Positions 22,936 through 35,207 of a stretch of DNA of 64,000 nt are shown in pieces (positions within the stretch are counted from its first letter, which is position 1; the number at the start of each line of letters is the position of its first letter). The notes below the pieces were generated by a model, which searched no databases, had not been told where the DNA came from, and saw nothing but the letters and a program-made list of their open reading frames with translations. A program made the position numbers and the translations under genes. The stretch comes from Leuctra nigra (lineage: Eukaryota; Arthropoda; Insecta; Plecoptera; Leuctridae): positions 22,679,246 to 22,743,245 of the forward strand of contig OW203773.1 in the NCBI GenBank assembly GCA_934045905.1, in the 5' to 3' direction.

Positions 22936-23093
22936 TTCCCAGAATAAAAGGAAATAAGCGAATATACAGGCAAGGAATTTTAATCCGTATGAAAAGAAGA
23001 TTGATTTTATACTCACTCAGATTGCAGTGGCATTTGAAAGTTTATCCAAGGTTTATTGAACGTGTACCATGCATTATAACTGGAGGGAATCGA

Positions 23094-24361
23094 TTAGATT
23101 AGATTAGATTAATAGGGTTAAACGGCGCGTCAACAAAGAGGTTATATTGCGCACATTAATTTTTTTTTACTTTAAACTTTGTTGAATTAAGTGGAGGACA
23201 TGGGGAGGGGGTTGACCTAACGGGCCCGATCCGGGGGAGTCCAGCACTGGTGGGAAGGCCAGGCCGGAATGGGGACGGACCGGGGGGTGTGAGGATTCGG
23301 GCCGGCGGAACCCGATTTCAGGGGGATCACCATCTCGAGGGGGAAGGCCGGCCCGCGTATTTCCAAAGTATACCCAGCCCCAGCGCACCGGCGACTGATT
23401 GGTGTGTCTTGGTCACGTGGTCGATGGTTGAATGATCACCTCGGTCGCGAAACTGAAACTTATCTGTCAAAACATCTCAACCCATCACGGTCAAAGATAA
23501 ATAAGTTAAGTTATCCACGGAGGAAACGAAGATAATACGTATTAAATGTGCATCTTAAAGTGTTTTTAATGCTCTGCGTATTGTCTTTCTCAATAGCCCA
23601 TTAGTATAGTTGCTTCCATAGAAGACTAACAAGTTGGACACTTTTTAACCTCACAATCGTCAGTGTCAGTTCACACCACACTTTCAGTGACTGACATTTA
23701 CTATTTTGCAAATTGCGGGTGAATAATCTTAACACATGTAGATGAGTGACACAATCTATTTGTGTCAGAGTTATGCATTATGTCACAATGTCAACGTTTC
23801 TTCGCACCAATAAATAGTTTGCAGCTTACGTTGAACTTTAGAAGATAGCGCCATAGATTTCTTCAATAATAGTTAGTAATAACGAAAGGATAGTAAAACG
23901 ATATGAATAGGATTGCAGGTCTCAATATGGACAGACATCAATCAAAGGATTTTCTCTCATTATACATTTCGAAGAATTTTTCTTAGTGCGTGGCTGTTGA
24001 GATGGTGTTGAGATCTGGGTTGAGATGTTTTGACAGATAACTTTCAGTTTCGCAACCTATGTGATCATTTAATTAAGACCACGTGACCAAGACACACCAA
24101 TCAGTCGACGGTGCGCTGGGGCTGGGTATACTTTGGAAATACGCGGCCGCCCGATGGGGACCGCAAATTCAAGGGAGGACATGGTTAGGCCAACCCTGGC
24201 TGCTCTTTGTCTGGACCTCACCACTGACCTGTCCGGCATGGGTAACCCTTACACATGAGCATATGCTCGCCGGCGTAGCTGCAATGGATCATTGGCCAAC
24301 GCAAACCCACCTTCGCGATAAGGTGGCAGCCGTCGGGGGGCGGGCGGGGGGGGGGGGGGGG
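23094..24361. mobile_element. 1.27-kb GC-rich insertion with internal inverted arms
   Basis: Flanks: ATCGA at 23089-23093 is repeated at 24362-24366, and the paralogous segment at 10745-11110 is continuous across this site. The insert begins with TTAGA repeats (23094-23110) and ends in a ~16-nt G run. Two ~125-bp inverted arms (about 23355-23480 and 24025-24150) share GCGTATTTCCAAAGTATACC, CTGATTGGTGTGTCTTGGTC and GAAACTGAAACTTATCTGTC. Both outer parts are far GC-richer than the genome around them. The long frames inside are on opposite strands of the same GC-rich DNA and are probably not genes. Class not assigned. Confidence 0.65.
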
Positions 24362-24519
24362 ATCGAAACTTAGAAAGTATACACTGAAACATATGCAGTT
24401 ACTGGTTAAATAAAATGTATTTTTCCCTTGGTGAGATGTTTTAATGTGGTCGGGACAGCGTATGTATTTATCATGTTTGGATTTATATTTAAATCTCTGA
24501 TTGTAACACAACGTCATAT

Positions 24520-25600
24520 CTCATTACATTTTTATGACGTAGATATTGGCTCTATTGTTTACATTGCTTTTTCTCGCCGTAGACGGTTTTTTACATTCTT
24601 ATCCATTAATAATGGATAAATAATAATTATCCATTAATAATGTTGTTTTTTTCCATTTGGATATGATGAGCAGGGGAATGTATTGGCACTAATGCTCTGA
24701 AAAAAAACACTGTAAAATTAAATAAAAGACTGTGCACAAAAACTGGCGCACAAATAATATTATCTTAGTAGATATTGTCCCCTCACACATACTCTCTTTT
24801 GATTTGATATCTAAATTCAAGATGTTCTTAATTCCAAGACTCCATTAAATTAAATTAAATCTACAAATAATAAATAATGTGATTATTATTTTGTTACGTC
24901 AAGTCATTTTAATTCTGCTGACACACAGCTGACAGCTGACGAAAATCTCACTGGGGGACAGATGCTTCCAGTGGCATTCAGAACATTTAAGGGGGGGAGT
25001 ATACTGAAAATAACAAAATTTTATTTTTATTTCAATAATTTTTTTTTGTTTTAAAATATTTGTTAAGTATATACTTTTTTTATTCAGTAAAAAAATAAGG
25101 AATTTTTCTTACTTGAAAGCCAAGGGAGCAAGAAAAAAGTGAGTTGGAACTATAGTGTCTTTATATACCGCCAACTTTAAACCCGAATTACTAAGGAACT
25201 ATTTTATTCAAGTTTGCAACTATGGAAACCAATATATTATCAACTGTTAACACAAACTGTCTGAAATTTTCAGTGAATTTTCTTTGTAGTTACTTGAAAG
25301 AAATTGGGTATCCATTTGAATATATAACATATATAAGTGTTTAAAAAAAAGAGTTAAAATGTAAATTTTTCATTGTTTGAAATATCATGATTGATAAATA
25401 AATTATAACTTGAAATGTAGAAGTGGTAATGAAAAACCCATAACCCAATCTCTTCAGTACACAATAAAGAAAATTATAAAAATAAAAAATTGTGACTAAT
25501 ATCATTACACATTTCTATAAATTCGTTTTAGTTTTCATTGTCAAAATAACAATAACGACGTCACCCTGTATTACACCTTGCGTCACTCTCTGGATGATAT
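24520..25600. other. Gene-free AT-rich stretch
   Basis: No coding frame or structured repeat recognised; A/T homopolymer and simple TAAAT-type runs dominate. Confidence 0.4.
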
Positions 25601-25608
25601 ATTTTCTT

Positions 25609-25738
25609 TTCTGTGCCACTGGGATCGCGCAGCTTTCCTTGAGCTTGTCCAGGGTCCTCAATGAGCGCGGCGTTCTCGTCCATCTGGTCGGTGATGCGCA
25701 GAGGGTGCGAGGACATCGGCTCGACAGAGTTACTCTTA
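25609..25738 (-). pseudogene. GC-rich coding-like fragment, unknown
   Basis: On the minus strand a segment reads (in one frame) PMSSHPLRITDQMDENAALIE with G/C at most third codon positions. After a single-base frame change it continues LDKLKESCAIPVAQ. Such codon bias stands out against about 70% AT surroundings. It could be a fossil of a processed transcript or foreign DNA. I do not recognise the protein. Confidence 0.25.
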
Positions 25739-25744
25739 TATCTC

Positions 25745-26702
25745 TCTTATAGATCGCATACCTGACAACTTTATACTTTATAAATATAATGGGTTAAGTT
25801 AAACTAATATTGACAATTGTAACAAAATCTAAAAATTAAATTTACAGAAGAAATTATATATTTAAAAATACATATAATTTATATTTTGAATATAAAATAT
25901 TTGTAATTGAATAAAAATAATATTGCGTCGGGCGAGCAGATTCAAGAATTACAATAAAACTCTACTTTGTGGCAAATTGGTAAGCCTGTAATCCTAAGAT
26001 TAAAAATCCTACTATTATAAATGTACTTTAAACAATTATTTAACACAGAAACAACATGAATTTCGTTGCGATTAATTAAATACATTTTAAATTTATTGAA
26101 TTACATTGTACGGTTTATATTGTGCTGTTTCCAATTAAATTACATTCACGTTTGTTGTATTCGCGTTTGTCTATACCCAATGCAGTTACCCTAGTTACTC
26201 TGGTTAAAGTACTAATGTATTCAGTGTCCTACTTTTAATAATAGCAATAATAGTAAATTATTGAACGTGGTAACAAACTATCTAAACGTCGCTTAGGTTA
26301 AAATGATTTGTTTGTAGAAGAAGATTGGAATTTATTATGTAAACATTACTAACCTCTTGGTGGAATTCTTTTACTAACTGATGAAAATGTTGCCTGCTAA
26401 TATGGAAATTTAGGATGACTGATTTTGTCCTAATAAGTAGGCACAATTTCCTCAATACGATTCCTAATGTGATGTTTCTTTTTCATAATCTGCATGTTAA
26501 TTGCTATACTCAATATCAATATCATCAGAACATTCATCTGTTGATGAAGATGACGTTGAACACATTTCACTTTCTTGTTAATTACAACATGTTCAACAAC
26601 TTTAAGAAGTCAAATGAATATCTTCAGTCACCAGCTTCTGAGTAAGACACTTGACATCTGTGATGTGATGTTTATAAAACCTAAGTACTGTGTTAGCTCG
26701 GC
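25745..26702. other. Gene-free AT-rich stretch
   Basis: A phrase around 26130-26430 (CAATGCAGTTACCCTA..., ...GGAAATTTAGGAT.A..GATTTTGTCC) recurs at 33120-33340, so a diverged interspersed repeat is present. No gene. Confidence 0.45.
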
Positions 26703-28396
26703 GCTTATTTGAGGTCCGTGAAGTTAGCACCGCCCATTAACGCACTAATTATCTCATGTGTGGGATGAATTAGTGCACAATTAGTGCGTTCGATCGGCAC
26801 TAATTTTATAATTAGTGCGTCAAACGTTTCCGAGAAAAACGCACTTTACTATGGGCGGTGCCAACTTCACGCAGCACCGCCCATTGACGCACTAATTTTA
26901 AAACCCACACAGGTAATTAGTGCACAATTAGTGCGTTCGATCCCCCCCATTCCCATAATTAGTGCGCACTTACTTTTCGAGTTATTCGTGAATAACAGTG
27001 GGCGGTGCAGCACCGCCCATTGAAAATTTCAAGGTTTTCAGCACGCCATGTTTTAGTGCACAATTAGTGCGTTCATTCCCCCCATTCCCATAATTAGTGC
27101 GCACTTACTTTTCGAGTTATTCGTGAATAACTGTGGGCGGTGCAGCACCGCCCATTAAAAATTTAAGATTTTCAGCACGCCATGTTTTAGTGCACAATTA
27201 GTGCGTTCGATTCCCCCCATTCCCATAATTAGTGCGCACTTACTTTTCGAGTTATTCGTGAATAACCGTGGGCGGTGCAGCACCGCCCATTGAAAATTTC
27301 AAGGTTTTCAGCATGCCATGTTTTAGTGCACAATTAGTGCGTTCGATCCCCCCCATTCCCATAATTAGTGCGCACTTACTTTTCGAGTTCTCGTGAAAAA
27401 CCGTGAGTGGTGCAGCACTCGAAAAGTAAGCACTCGAACTCGAAAAGTAAGTGCGCACTAATTATGAGAATAGGGGGGATCGAACGCACTAATTGTGCAC
27501 TAAAACATGGCATGCTGAAAACCTTGAAATTTTTAATGGGCGGTGCTGCACCGCCCACGGTTATTCCCGAATAACTCGAAGAGTAAGTGCGCACTAATTA
27601 TGGGAATAGTGGGGATCGAACGCACTAATTGTGCACTAAAACATGGCATGCTGAAAACCTTGAAATTTTCAATGGGCGGTGCTGCACCGCCCACGGTTAT
27701 TCGCGAATAACTCGAAAAGTTAGTGCGCACTAATTATGGGAATGGGGGGGATCGAACGCACTAATTGTGCACTAAAACATGGCGTACTGAAAACATTGAA
27801 ATAATCAATGGGCGGTGCTGCACCGCCCAATGTTTTTCACGAATAACTCGAAAAGTAAGTGCGCACTAATTATGGGAATGGGGGGAATCGAACGCACTAA
27901 TTGTGCACTAAAACATGTCGTGCTGAAAATCTTAAATTTTTAATGGGCGGTGCTGCACCGCCCACGGTTATTCACGAATAACTCGAAAAGTAAGTGCGCA
28001 CTAATTATGGGAATGGGGGGAATCGAACGCACTAATTGTGCACTAAAACATGGCGTGCTGAAAACCTTGAAATTTTCAATGGGCGGTGCTGCACCGCCCA
28101 CGGTTATTCACGAATAACTCGAAAAGTAAGTGCGCACTAATTATGGGAATGGGGGGGATCGAACGCACTAATTGTGCACTAATTACCTGTGTGGGTTTTA
28201 AAATTAGTGCGTCAATGGGCGGTGCTGCGTGAAGTTGGCACCGCCCATAGTAAAGTGCGTTTTTCTCGGAAACGTTTGACGCACTAATTATAAAATTAGT
28301 GCCGATCGAACGCACTAATTGTGCACTAATTCATCCCACACATGAGATAATTAGTGCGTTAATGGGCGGTGCTAACTTCACGGACCTGCTTATTTG
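26703..28396. mobile_element. Giant palindromic element (26712-28387) with 9-bp target duplication
   Basis: The outer ends are perfect inverted repeats of more than 45 bp (AGGTCCGTGAAGTTAGCACC... at 26712, its complement ending at 28387). GCTTATTTG occurs just outside on both sides (26703-26711 and 28388-28396). The arms consist of ~135-bp units that each carry the palindromic GGGCGGTGC(A/T)GCACCGCCCA, GTGCACAATTAGTGCGTTCG, and TTCGAGTTATTCGTGAATAA. Unit starts by GCAGCACCGCCCAT are 26871, 27007, 27142 and 27277 on the left; by GGGCGGTGCTGC, 27538, 27674, 27810, 27945 and 28081 on the right, with a terminal variant at 28217. The symmetry centre is near 27420-27435. The right arm is longer by about two units. 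A 9-bp duplication fits Mutator-like transposition. No transposase. Confidence 0.9.
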
Positions 28397-29375
28397 TTGT
28401 TATATTATCTTCTACTTACGTCCTCCCAACATCACCTTGTCTGTGTCATTGCGTGATCTTCAATTTATTAATATTCCACTCACCAGTTGATCTTGTGGTT
28501 TCTTTTAGTCTTGCTGGTTTCACGCAACCTCTTTGTACATTGCAGGATTTTCCGTGTATCCAAAGTGCTTCTAAGTTGTCATGAGCATTGCGAGATGTTA
28601 CGTGGTCTGTTGGAGGAGGTGAATATTGAGCGCATCAGTATGACGTACAGAATTCCACGACCCGCGCATTGTTTCCTAGAAATCAAGACTAAAACATAAA
28701 GCATTTTTTTTATTCTAGACTCTACTCTGGTATTAGTTTTTTTTTAAAGTCGAGTCCTTATTTACTATAATGTTTATAAAAGTGCTGATCAATATATAAA
28801 TAAATTTAATGATGTTGATGCCGGGGAATGTTATTTTTAGTATTGTGAAATAGGAGCATTTATAATAGCCCATTATTGACAGAAATACGCTGTTGTTTGC
28901 ATTATTTAAATGTATTTTTAAATTGATACCAAAGCTATCCTATTTACATTGTGCTAGAACCATAAGTTTAATATGACACGATGTAATTAAAATTTGCTGA
29001 TAAATATTTACTTTGTCTTGTGACAACAAAAAACGATATTTCATTATGAGAATTACTACACGTCTCATTTCTCCTCTCCTGATCCATGTATCAGTTAATG
29101 TGATTTATTTCAACCTCCTAAAAACCATTCGAATTAATAGTGCATTTAAAGTACTGTACCAAAAATAGTGTAGTTTTTGTCATCAATTGAAGATATTTTT
29201 TTTTATTGTCTTGTGTGTGACCTTAGTCTTTTGACTTTCAAATTCGCAACGTTTAATTTTTTTTGAGTACCTATAAATATTTGATATTTTGAATAATATC
29301 AGAAGTAACTAATTTACTATTATGTATTTAATATATATAAAAAAAATGTTTTATGAGTAAGTACTGACACATGGA
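28397..29375. other. No gene seen
   Basis: AT-rich sequence. Three overlapping short frames at 28299-28699 start in or next to the palindromic element and have no recognisable domain. Confidence 0.4.
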
Positions 29376-29929
29376 GCAATTCGCGAAATCAAGCTTCCTC
29401 TCTGCACTCTGGGGGTAGAAATATGTACTTTAGGAAGGGTGTAGCAATTCAATTCTCCATAAGGTACCTGTAGAGTTTGGATACCTCTACTTCATACACT
29501 ATTTAACATAGAACCATAAAAATTGTAATGAGTATAGAAAAGATTATGCTTATTCGATCTGTCACCTCAGAAATTTATTTTTGTGTCTAAATAATTATAA
29601 AATAACTTTCCGTATGAAGCATACGGCTTATACTGTAGCCTGATTGGTCCGTTGGACCATTTCCTGTCCTCTGATTGGCTGATGCATCACATGTTTGAAC
29701 AATTATTACGCTGCAATTTAACCTCGGAGAAAAATTCTGAGGTGACAGATCGATAAAGCATCATCTATTCCATACTAGTTACTTTTTTCAGGGTTCTATG
29801 TTTAATAGTGTATGCAGTAGAGGTATTCAAACTCTACACGTTCCTTATGGAGAATTGAATGTTGAACCCTTTCCTCTAGTACCACATCTCTACAACTAGA
29901 GTGCAGAGCTGATCTTAATTGTGCGAATA
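29376..29929. mobile_element. Foldback TIR element, short form
   Basis: Inverted arms of about 240 bp with the same landmarks as 16085-17170 (CTCTGCACTCTGG.GGTAGA, CAATTCTCCATAAGG, GTCACCTCAGAA). The left terminus is GCAATTCGCGAAATCAAGC, the right is GATCTTAATTGTGCGAATA. No ORF. Confidence 0.75.
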
Positions 29930-30054
29930 CTATATGTTACCTTTTTAATCATTAAGAACATATTGCTAGTTTATTTTAATAAAATAAACATTTAAAATTT
30001 AATAAACATTGACATTCAATGGTCAATTTTTCCTAGACGTTCGGCTAAACAGAA

Positions 30055-30447
30055 CCCATAAAAAACACTCCGTGTAAAAATACCCGCCAAGTCTCTTCAA
30101 CTATAAAAAAATAGAAGAAATCTAAAAATTCAACACTGAAAAGAAGTGATATCAAAAAATGAGCCAAGTCAAAACTTAATTTTAAAAACAAAAATATACT
30201 TGGCGCATCGTGTATATAAATAGTATAGAAGCATATGCCAAAAATTAAATGTACCTAAATAAATATAATATACCTATAATGCCCTTAAAAACGATGCGCC
30301 AAGTATATTTTGGTTTTTAAAATTAAGTTTTGACTTGGCTCATTTTTTGATATCACTTCTTTTCAGTGTTGAATTTTTAGATTTCGTCTATTTTTTTATA
30401 GTTGAAGAGACTTGGCGGGTATTTTTACACGGAGTGTTTTTTATGGG
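30055..30447. mobile_element. Near-perfect palindromic MITE
   Basis: The termini CCCATAAAAAACACTCCGTG and its complement (ending 30447) start inverted arms of about 150 bp with very few mismatches, including ACCCGCCAAGTCTCTTCAAC and AATGAGCCAAGTCAAAACTT. The central ~90 bp is AT-rich. High arm identity suggests recent activity. No target duplication is obvious. Confidence 0.8.
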
Positions 30448-31584
30448 GATATCACTTATTTTTTTAGTTTATTTACACAACTTGTAACACACATCGGAGC
30501 AACAATGACCAATTACTTTTAAAAAATACGCCATTTCCGAATTGGTTAATACGAAAAATTGTGTTTGGTGCTCAATATACCTAAGCTTAAAGTGATATTC
30601 CATGAAGAATTGCGCAAGCTTCGTTACAATCAGTCCAGCCGTTTTCGAGATATGGTATCACTTCCGGTTTTCAAAATGGCGACTAAAATTACTGCCACAT
30701 AGAATTTATTTATTTAAATAGATTTAAATAAAAAAAAAATATTATAAATATTATTAAAATATTAACCTATTTATTATAGGTCATTTAAATCTAGTTCTTC
30801 ATTTTCATGACGTCATTTCCGGTTTCGGTAATAGTACATATCTACTTTAACTATTGATATTCCATATAGATGACCGTCTGAATCATTTGGCGCTGGTTTA
30901 ATTCCTAACGGTCTAGCTGTTTTCGAGATAATACGTCACTTCCGGTTTCAAAATGGCGGCTTCCTGTTGGTTTTATAAAAAGGCACATCAGACGCCAAAA
31001 GTGCACATGTGGTGAAAATTTCAGATCGATCGGCTCAGCCGTTTAGGCTGTGGCGGTGATTGCGGTGTTTCCTGATATCATCATCAGATTAAGATAGGTT
31101 TTAAAAGGGGTGTAATTTCACGTTTTTCACGGCCCTCTAGCTCGCAAACGGCATTACATATTGTTCCCTAATTTGGTATATGTAGTGGGGTGGGCCATAG
31201 CTCGAAATTAAGATATATCGCAACAATGTGAGATTTTATAATTTTAAGATCCAGTAGGCCGAAAATGCCGTGTTGTTGCTTACAGTAAAAGTGGTTGGTC
31301 TGCTCCTCAGTTTATTATGCATATACGGTATGTTGAGTGAGTGTGAGTGTACGGTACGACTTGGCTGGGTGGAGCGACCGCTCCACTAGATCTTCCGTAT
31401 CCTCTGATGACTGAATCATTAATTACGATTTTTTATTATAACCGTCATAGATAACCGTCATATAAAATGATATAATATCATTTTTATTATATACGCGACG
31501 TCATAGCGTATATTGTGGCGCCTGCGCAGAACACATTGTTAGTCCAGAACACACTCGTAGACAGAGACAGAGCCCGGGTCTTGA
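30448..31584. other. Unassigned repeat-like sequence, no gene
   Basis: Contains two TTCCGGTTT.CAAAATGGCG phrases (about 30663-30680 and 30940-30958) and a TTTCAGATCGATCGGCTCAG motif like that in the Helitron-like family, so it is likely an old transposon fragment. No coding frame. Confidence 0.35.
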
Positions 31585-32120
31585 AATAAGAATAAGAAGT
31601 AAAAATAAACATTATGTTAATAAACTGTCTCTGAGTTGTTAAACTTAAACTACATCCGCTTATCCGAGAATGCATACCCTGTAAAAGAGCACTGACACAA
31701 TAGTGGCAGTTAGCGCTCAGCCGTTTTAGAAAATTTAGAGAGAAAAATTGTTTCATAAGTATGCGTATCTTTGATAGGATGTTCACATGATCAGTCTGAT
31801 TGTATATTAGTAACTTTTTAAATTTTTGCTTCGTGCCTTGTAAATTAGGCGCCGGTTATTCAACAAAACTGCTCAAAACTATGAAATTCCGATACGATTG
31901 GAGACCAAGCCCATAAACCAATTGATTTCAAATTTTAATCATGATTATCTAATCATGTCTAATCTATTAATCTCATATTAATATAATCTAATCATATCTA
32001 GATAAAATACAAACCTAGGGTTATCACTAGGCACATGTTTAAAATTTAATTTCATACGGCACTAAGAGAGACAAGAAAATAGCTATTTTTTGACCGAAAA
32101 TCCACTAATTACTAATTACC
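31585..32120 (+). repeat. Interspersed repeat copy
   Basis: 31700-32120 matches 52810-53170 on the same strand and 56090-56530 inverted. Landmarks: GATAGGATGTTCACATGATC, TTTTGCTTCGTGCCTTGT, AATAGGCGCCGGT-like, CCAATTGAT.TCAAATTT. No ORF; class unknown. Confidence 0.65.
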
Positions 32121-33500
32121 TCCCATGTAAGATTTATTCATTCTCATTATATGAGCCAGTTCAACAGTCGATTTTTTTAAATGATTAATTAAAAAATAAA
32201 TTATAATGTGCTTTTTCGAGTGTTCGTGCCACGTTAAATTGTGATTAAATTTGGTGTATTAACTCGAATAACATTCAATATCATTATAGTTAGTAACCTG
32301 TAAATATTAAATAATTTGTTATCTATTTGTTACATGTGTCAGGCTCTCTCGCTTCATGCAATATTTCGCACGTACCTCGATCATGAGCTGTACCCAGGGA
32401 AATACGTATCTGATATTACGAATAGTTTCCAATTGATCTGAAATTTCGATTATATTAACGCTTTAGGACTTAGAGAAACAGGTGCTGCTGGACATGTCAA
32501 GAAGAGAGATTGGCGACGATGAATGGATGGACAGAGAGAGAGAGGTGGCGTCTGGGGTGCGGGAAAAGGCCGGTTTAGGCTGTAGATAACCCGCTATTAT
32601 TAACGCTTTATTGTTTAGAAATGTTTGTACACCTCTTATAGACTTGACGTCTCTTATACTCACCGGATTTTATAGGAAGCTTTCTGCGTATTGAAGCAAC
32701 CAGCTATTTTAAAAAAATCCTCCATTTCAATACCGCCTCTTTCTAGTGGATCGACGGGCAACAGAAAGTGAACGGAAGGACCTGATGACAAAAGACAACA
32801 GTTTAAGCAACAAAGTGTATTGGGCCATTGACATCAGAGCGGGTTTGTGCTATACGCTTTTGTTTCCTTCTATAGTCAAGCTTGATTTCACTATGGAAGA
32901 CTTGCACTGCATTTACATAACTGGTATTTTATTAAATCCCTCCACGGGTCGTATTATATTATGCTTCTGTTGGACGAAGAAGTAGTTACTAAAGATAAAC
33001 GACTCGAAAGGAGACGAATGGTTTTGGCAGTCATGGCTATGTGGCCTAGTCTGACTATATGTATTAACCTGTTTATAATAAATAAAATGTTAAAACAAAA
33101 AAAAACAAAAAAAAGTGAACCTAATGCAGTTACCCTATGCAGTTTTACTATTATGAAAAGTAAATTATTGGACGGGGTAACAACTACCTAAACATTGTTG
33201 GTTATAATACTTTGTTTGTAGAAGAAAATGGGTATTTATGACGCACTACTTAACTTTTGAGAATTGGAATATTTTTACTAACTGATAAAAATGTTTCCTG
33301 CAAATATGGAAATTTAGGATCAAATGATTTTGTCCTACAATTTCCTACAGTTCCCAATGCAAGTTTTCTTTTTTATTATCTCCATGTTAAATGCTGCCCA
33401 ATATCTTTATCATCAGAAAATTAATATGTTGTTGAAGAGGCTAAACACTGTTCAGTTTATTTAGTAAAAGTTGCTATTCAGCAACTCAATATGACCCGAA
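32121..33500. other. No gene assigned
   Basis: Two overlapping short plus frames (32746-32985 and 32961-33191) contain charged segments (e.g. MDRRATESERKDLMTKDN) but no recognisable domain. 33120-33340 is a diverged copy of sequence at 26130-26430. Confidence 0.3.
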
Positions 33501-33511
33501 ACACAATATTG

Positions 33512-34508
33512 AAAAATGACAGTGTAAAACAGGGGGTTTGGGGGGCGCAGCCCCCGAGACAATTTTGGATCAAGGTCATTCATTTAGGTGCAATTTTGAA
33601 TCGCAATGTATTGCCGTTTTGGGAAATAATAAATTACAATATATTAAAAAATTAGTCTAAGAGGTTAAAGAAATTTTTGTGAATTCTAAACAATTTGGAA
33701 CGTTTTTGACATGATCTATTTATTTTTAAGTTTTTTTCCACATATTATTTTAAATGTGCTTATTTTCTTAGATGAAATCCTGATTTCGGTGGGGGCCACG
33801 GCCCCCTCGGCCCACGCCTGAATACGCCCTTGAGGCTACCCAAGGACGGGTTTAAAATGATTTTGGTGCAATTAATTCAATGGATTCAATGGATTCATGT
33901 TCGTTATGTTACATCCATCATAAATTATACACAGACAAAATGTATCTCAGCGATATTTAAATTTCCTATGCTTCTTTGCTGATAATAAATACTATTTTCG
34001 ATCCAGCATGCAGGAGCATGAAAGAAAATACAGAAGATGATTCTCTATCAGTTATGCTGCTTTTATGATTCATCAAATCCTTTCAATAAGTACTGAAAAT
34101 GGGTAAATTCAATATTATTTCATAAATATTTTAGTGTCCCACCGAACCATCAACCTGCAGTTTTTGCAACCATCCACCCCCACCTAGACCTACTCAACCC
34201 CTAAAATGTATAAATTGCATTAGCACAAATGTACATGTTCACTGCATACATTTATTGATAAAAATCTTTTGTTCCCTTTCCTTTCCTTTATGATATTTAC
34301 TTACAATCTACAATGTTACTGTTTGCTGTGCAGCAATACGACGTATACACCCTCATCACCATGTTTGTGTGAATACATTAAGTTGTATTAGTGGATAATG
34401 TAAAACTGTTATAAAATGTGTCGCAAGGTGGGTGGTCCCCGCCAGGGGACCTACCAAAAAATTACTGCTTGAGCACCAAATTTAGATAGGTCGGCACGCC
34501 CCTGGGTC
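33512..34508 (+). mobile_element. 5'-truncated copy of the composite hAT-like element
   Basis: Collinear with 36080-37066: the nested hAT remnant (33512-33832, ending TGAATACGCCCTTG), then AGGCTACCCAAGGACGGG, the shared TTCAATGGATTCATGTTCG block, and the right terminus TAGATAGGTCGGCACGCCCC. It lacks the minisatellite and left terminus. The nested hAT is present in both copies, so it predates mobilisation of this one. Confidence 0.7.
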
Positions 34509-35207
34509 CCTGCATGACACGTGACTAGGGAGGGGTCAGTTAAGCAAATACTTCGCATCTGATAAATTAGGACGCATCTGTTATTTTGTATTATATTGTA
34601 TTTAAATTGCATATGTGTATATAATATTTTGTGATTTCATAAATAATAAAAGTTTCAAACATGTAGTATGCAAAGTTGCGACATAATAATATTTGTTTTC
34701 ATATGCGTCTAGTTACACATCAGTGGCGAATAAAGATAATGTCCTACAGTGGCGTGCCGAACCTATCTTGAGGACCGGTGCTTATTCATTGATGGGTATA
34801 CCCACCCACCCCCAATGGTCAAGAACATAAAATTGGCAGCGATCGCAATGGAGTCTGGGAAGGGGACCCCCCAGTAGGTAAATGCAGGTCCGGGGTGCGA
34901 GCATAGCCTCGGAAAAAATTTCAATTTCAATACCAACTTTGAAGGTTTTTGGTGCATTTTAGACTTGAAAATAATTTATCATTGTTAATGTTTGATGAAG
35001 CACCTCTCAAAACTACAGAGAAACAAATAAAGTGAAGTGAATTATTTTAGTTTTAGCTCTGGGAAGTAATTAAATTATTATTAAACATCGATTTTTTTCC
35101 TTTTGGTTATAGACGGGTTTACAATAAGTTTACAGGCAGGTACGATATTTTTGAAGGAAAACAGAACAGTCAGTATAATTTATATTAGAAATAAAATCAA
35201 ACTAAAA

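Noticed and set aside
23167..23435. Proline-rich frames in the GC-rich insertion
   Set aside because: Overlapping frames on opposite strands in GC-rich repeat DNA, with no domain and no match in the inverted arm.
26871..28217. Regularly spaced repeats as a possible CRISPR array
   Set aside because: Units are contiguous and homologous along their full length with no unique spacers, arranged in inverted arms with TIRs and a target duplication; the context is eukaryotic.
26784..28315. Several 65-80-codon frames in both directions across the palindromic element
   Set aside because: They are the same 135-bp repeat read repeatedly; the frames follow unit length and mirror each other on both strands.
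32746..33191. Overlapping plus frames with charged N-terminus as a gene
   Set aside because: No domain, no splice support, and the 3' part overlaps a diverged interspersed repeat.
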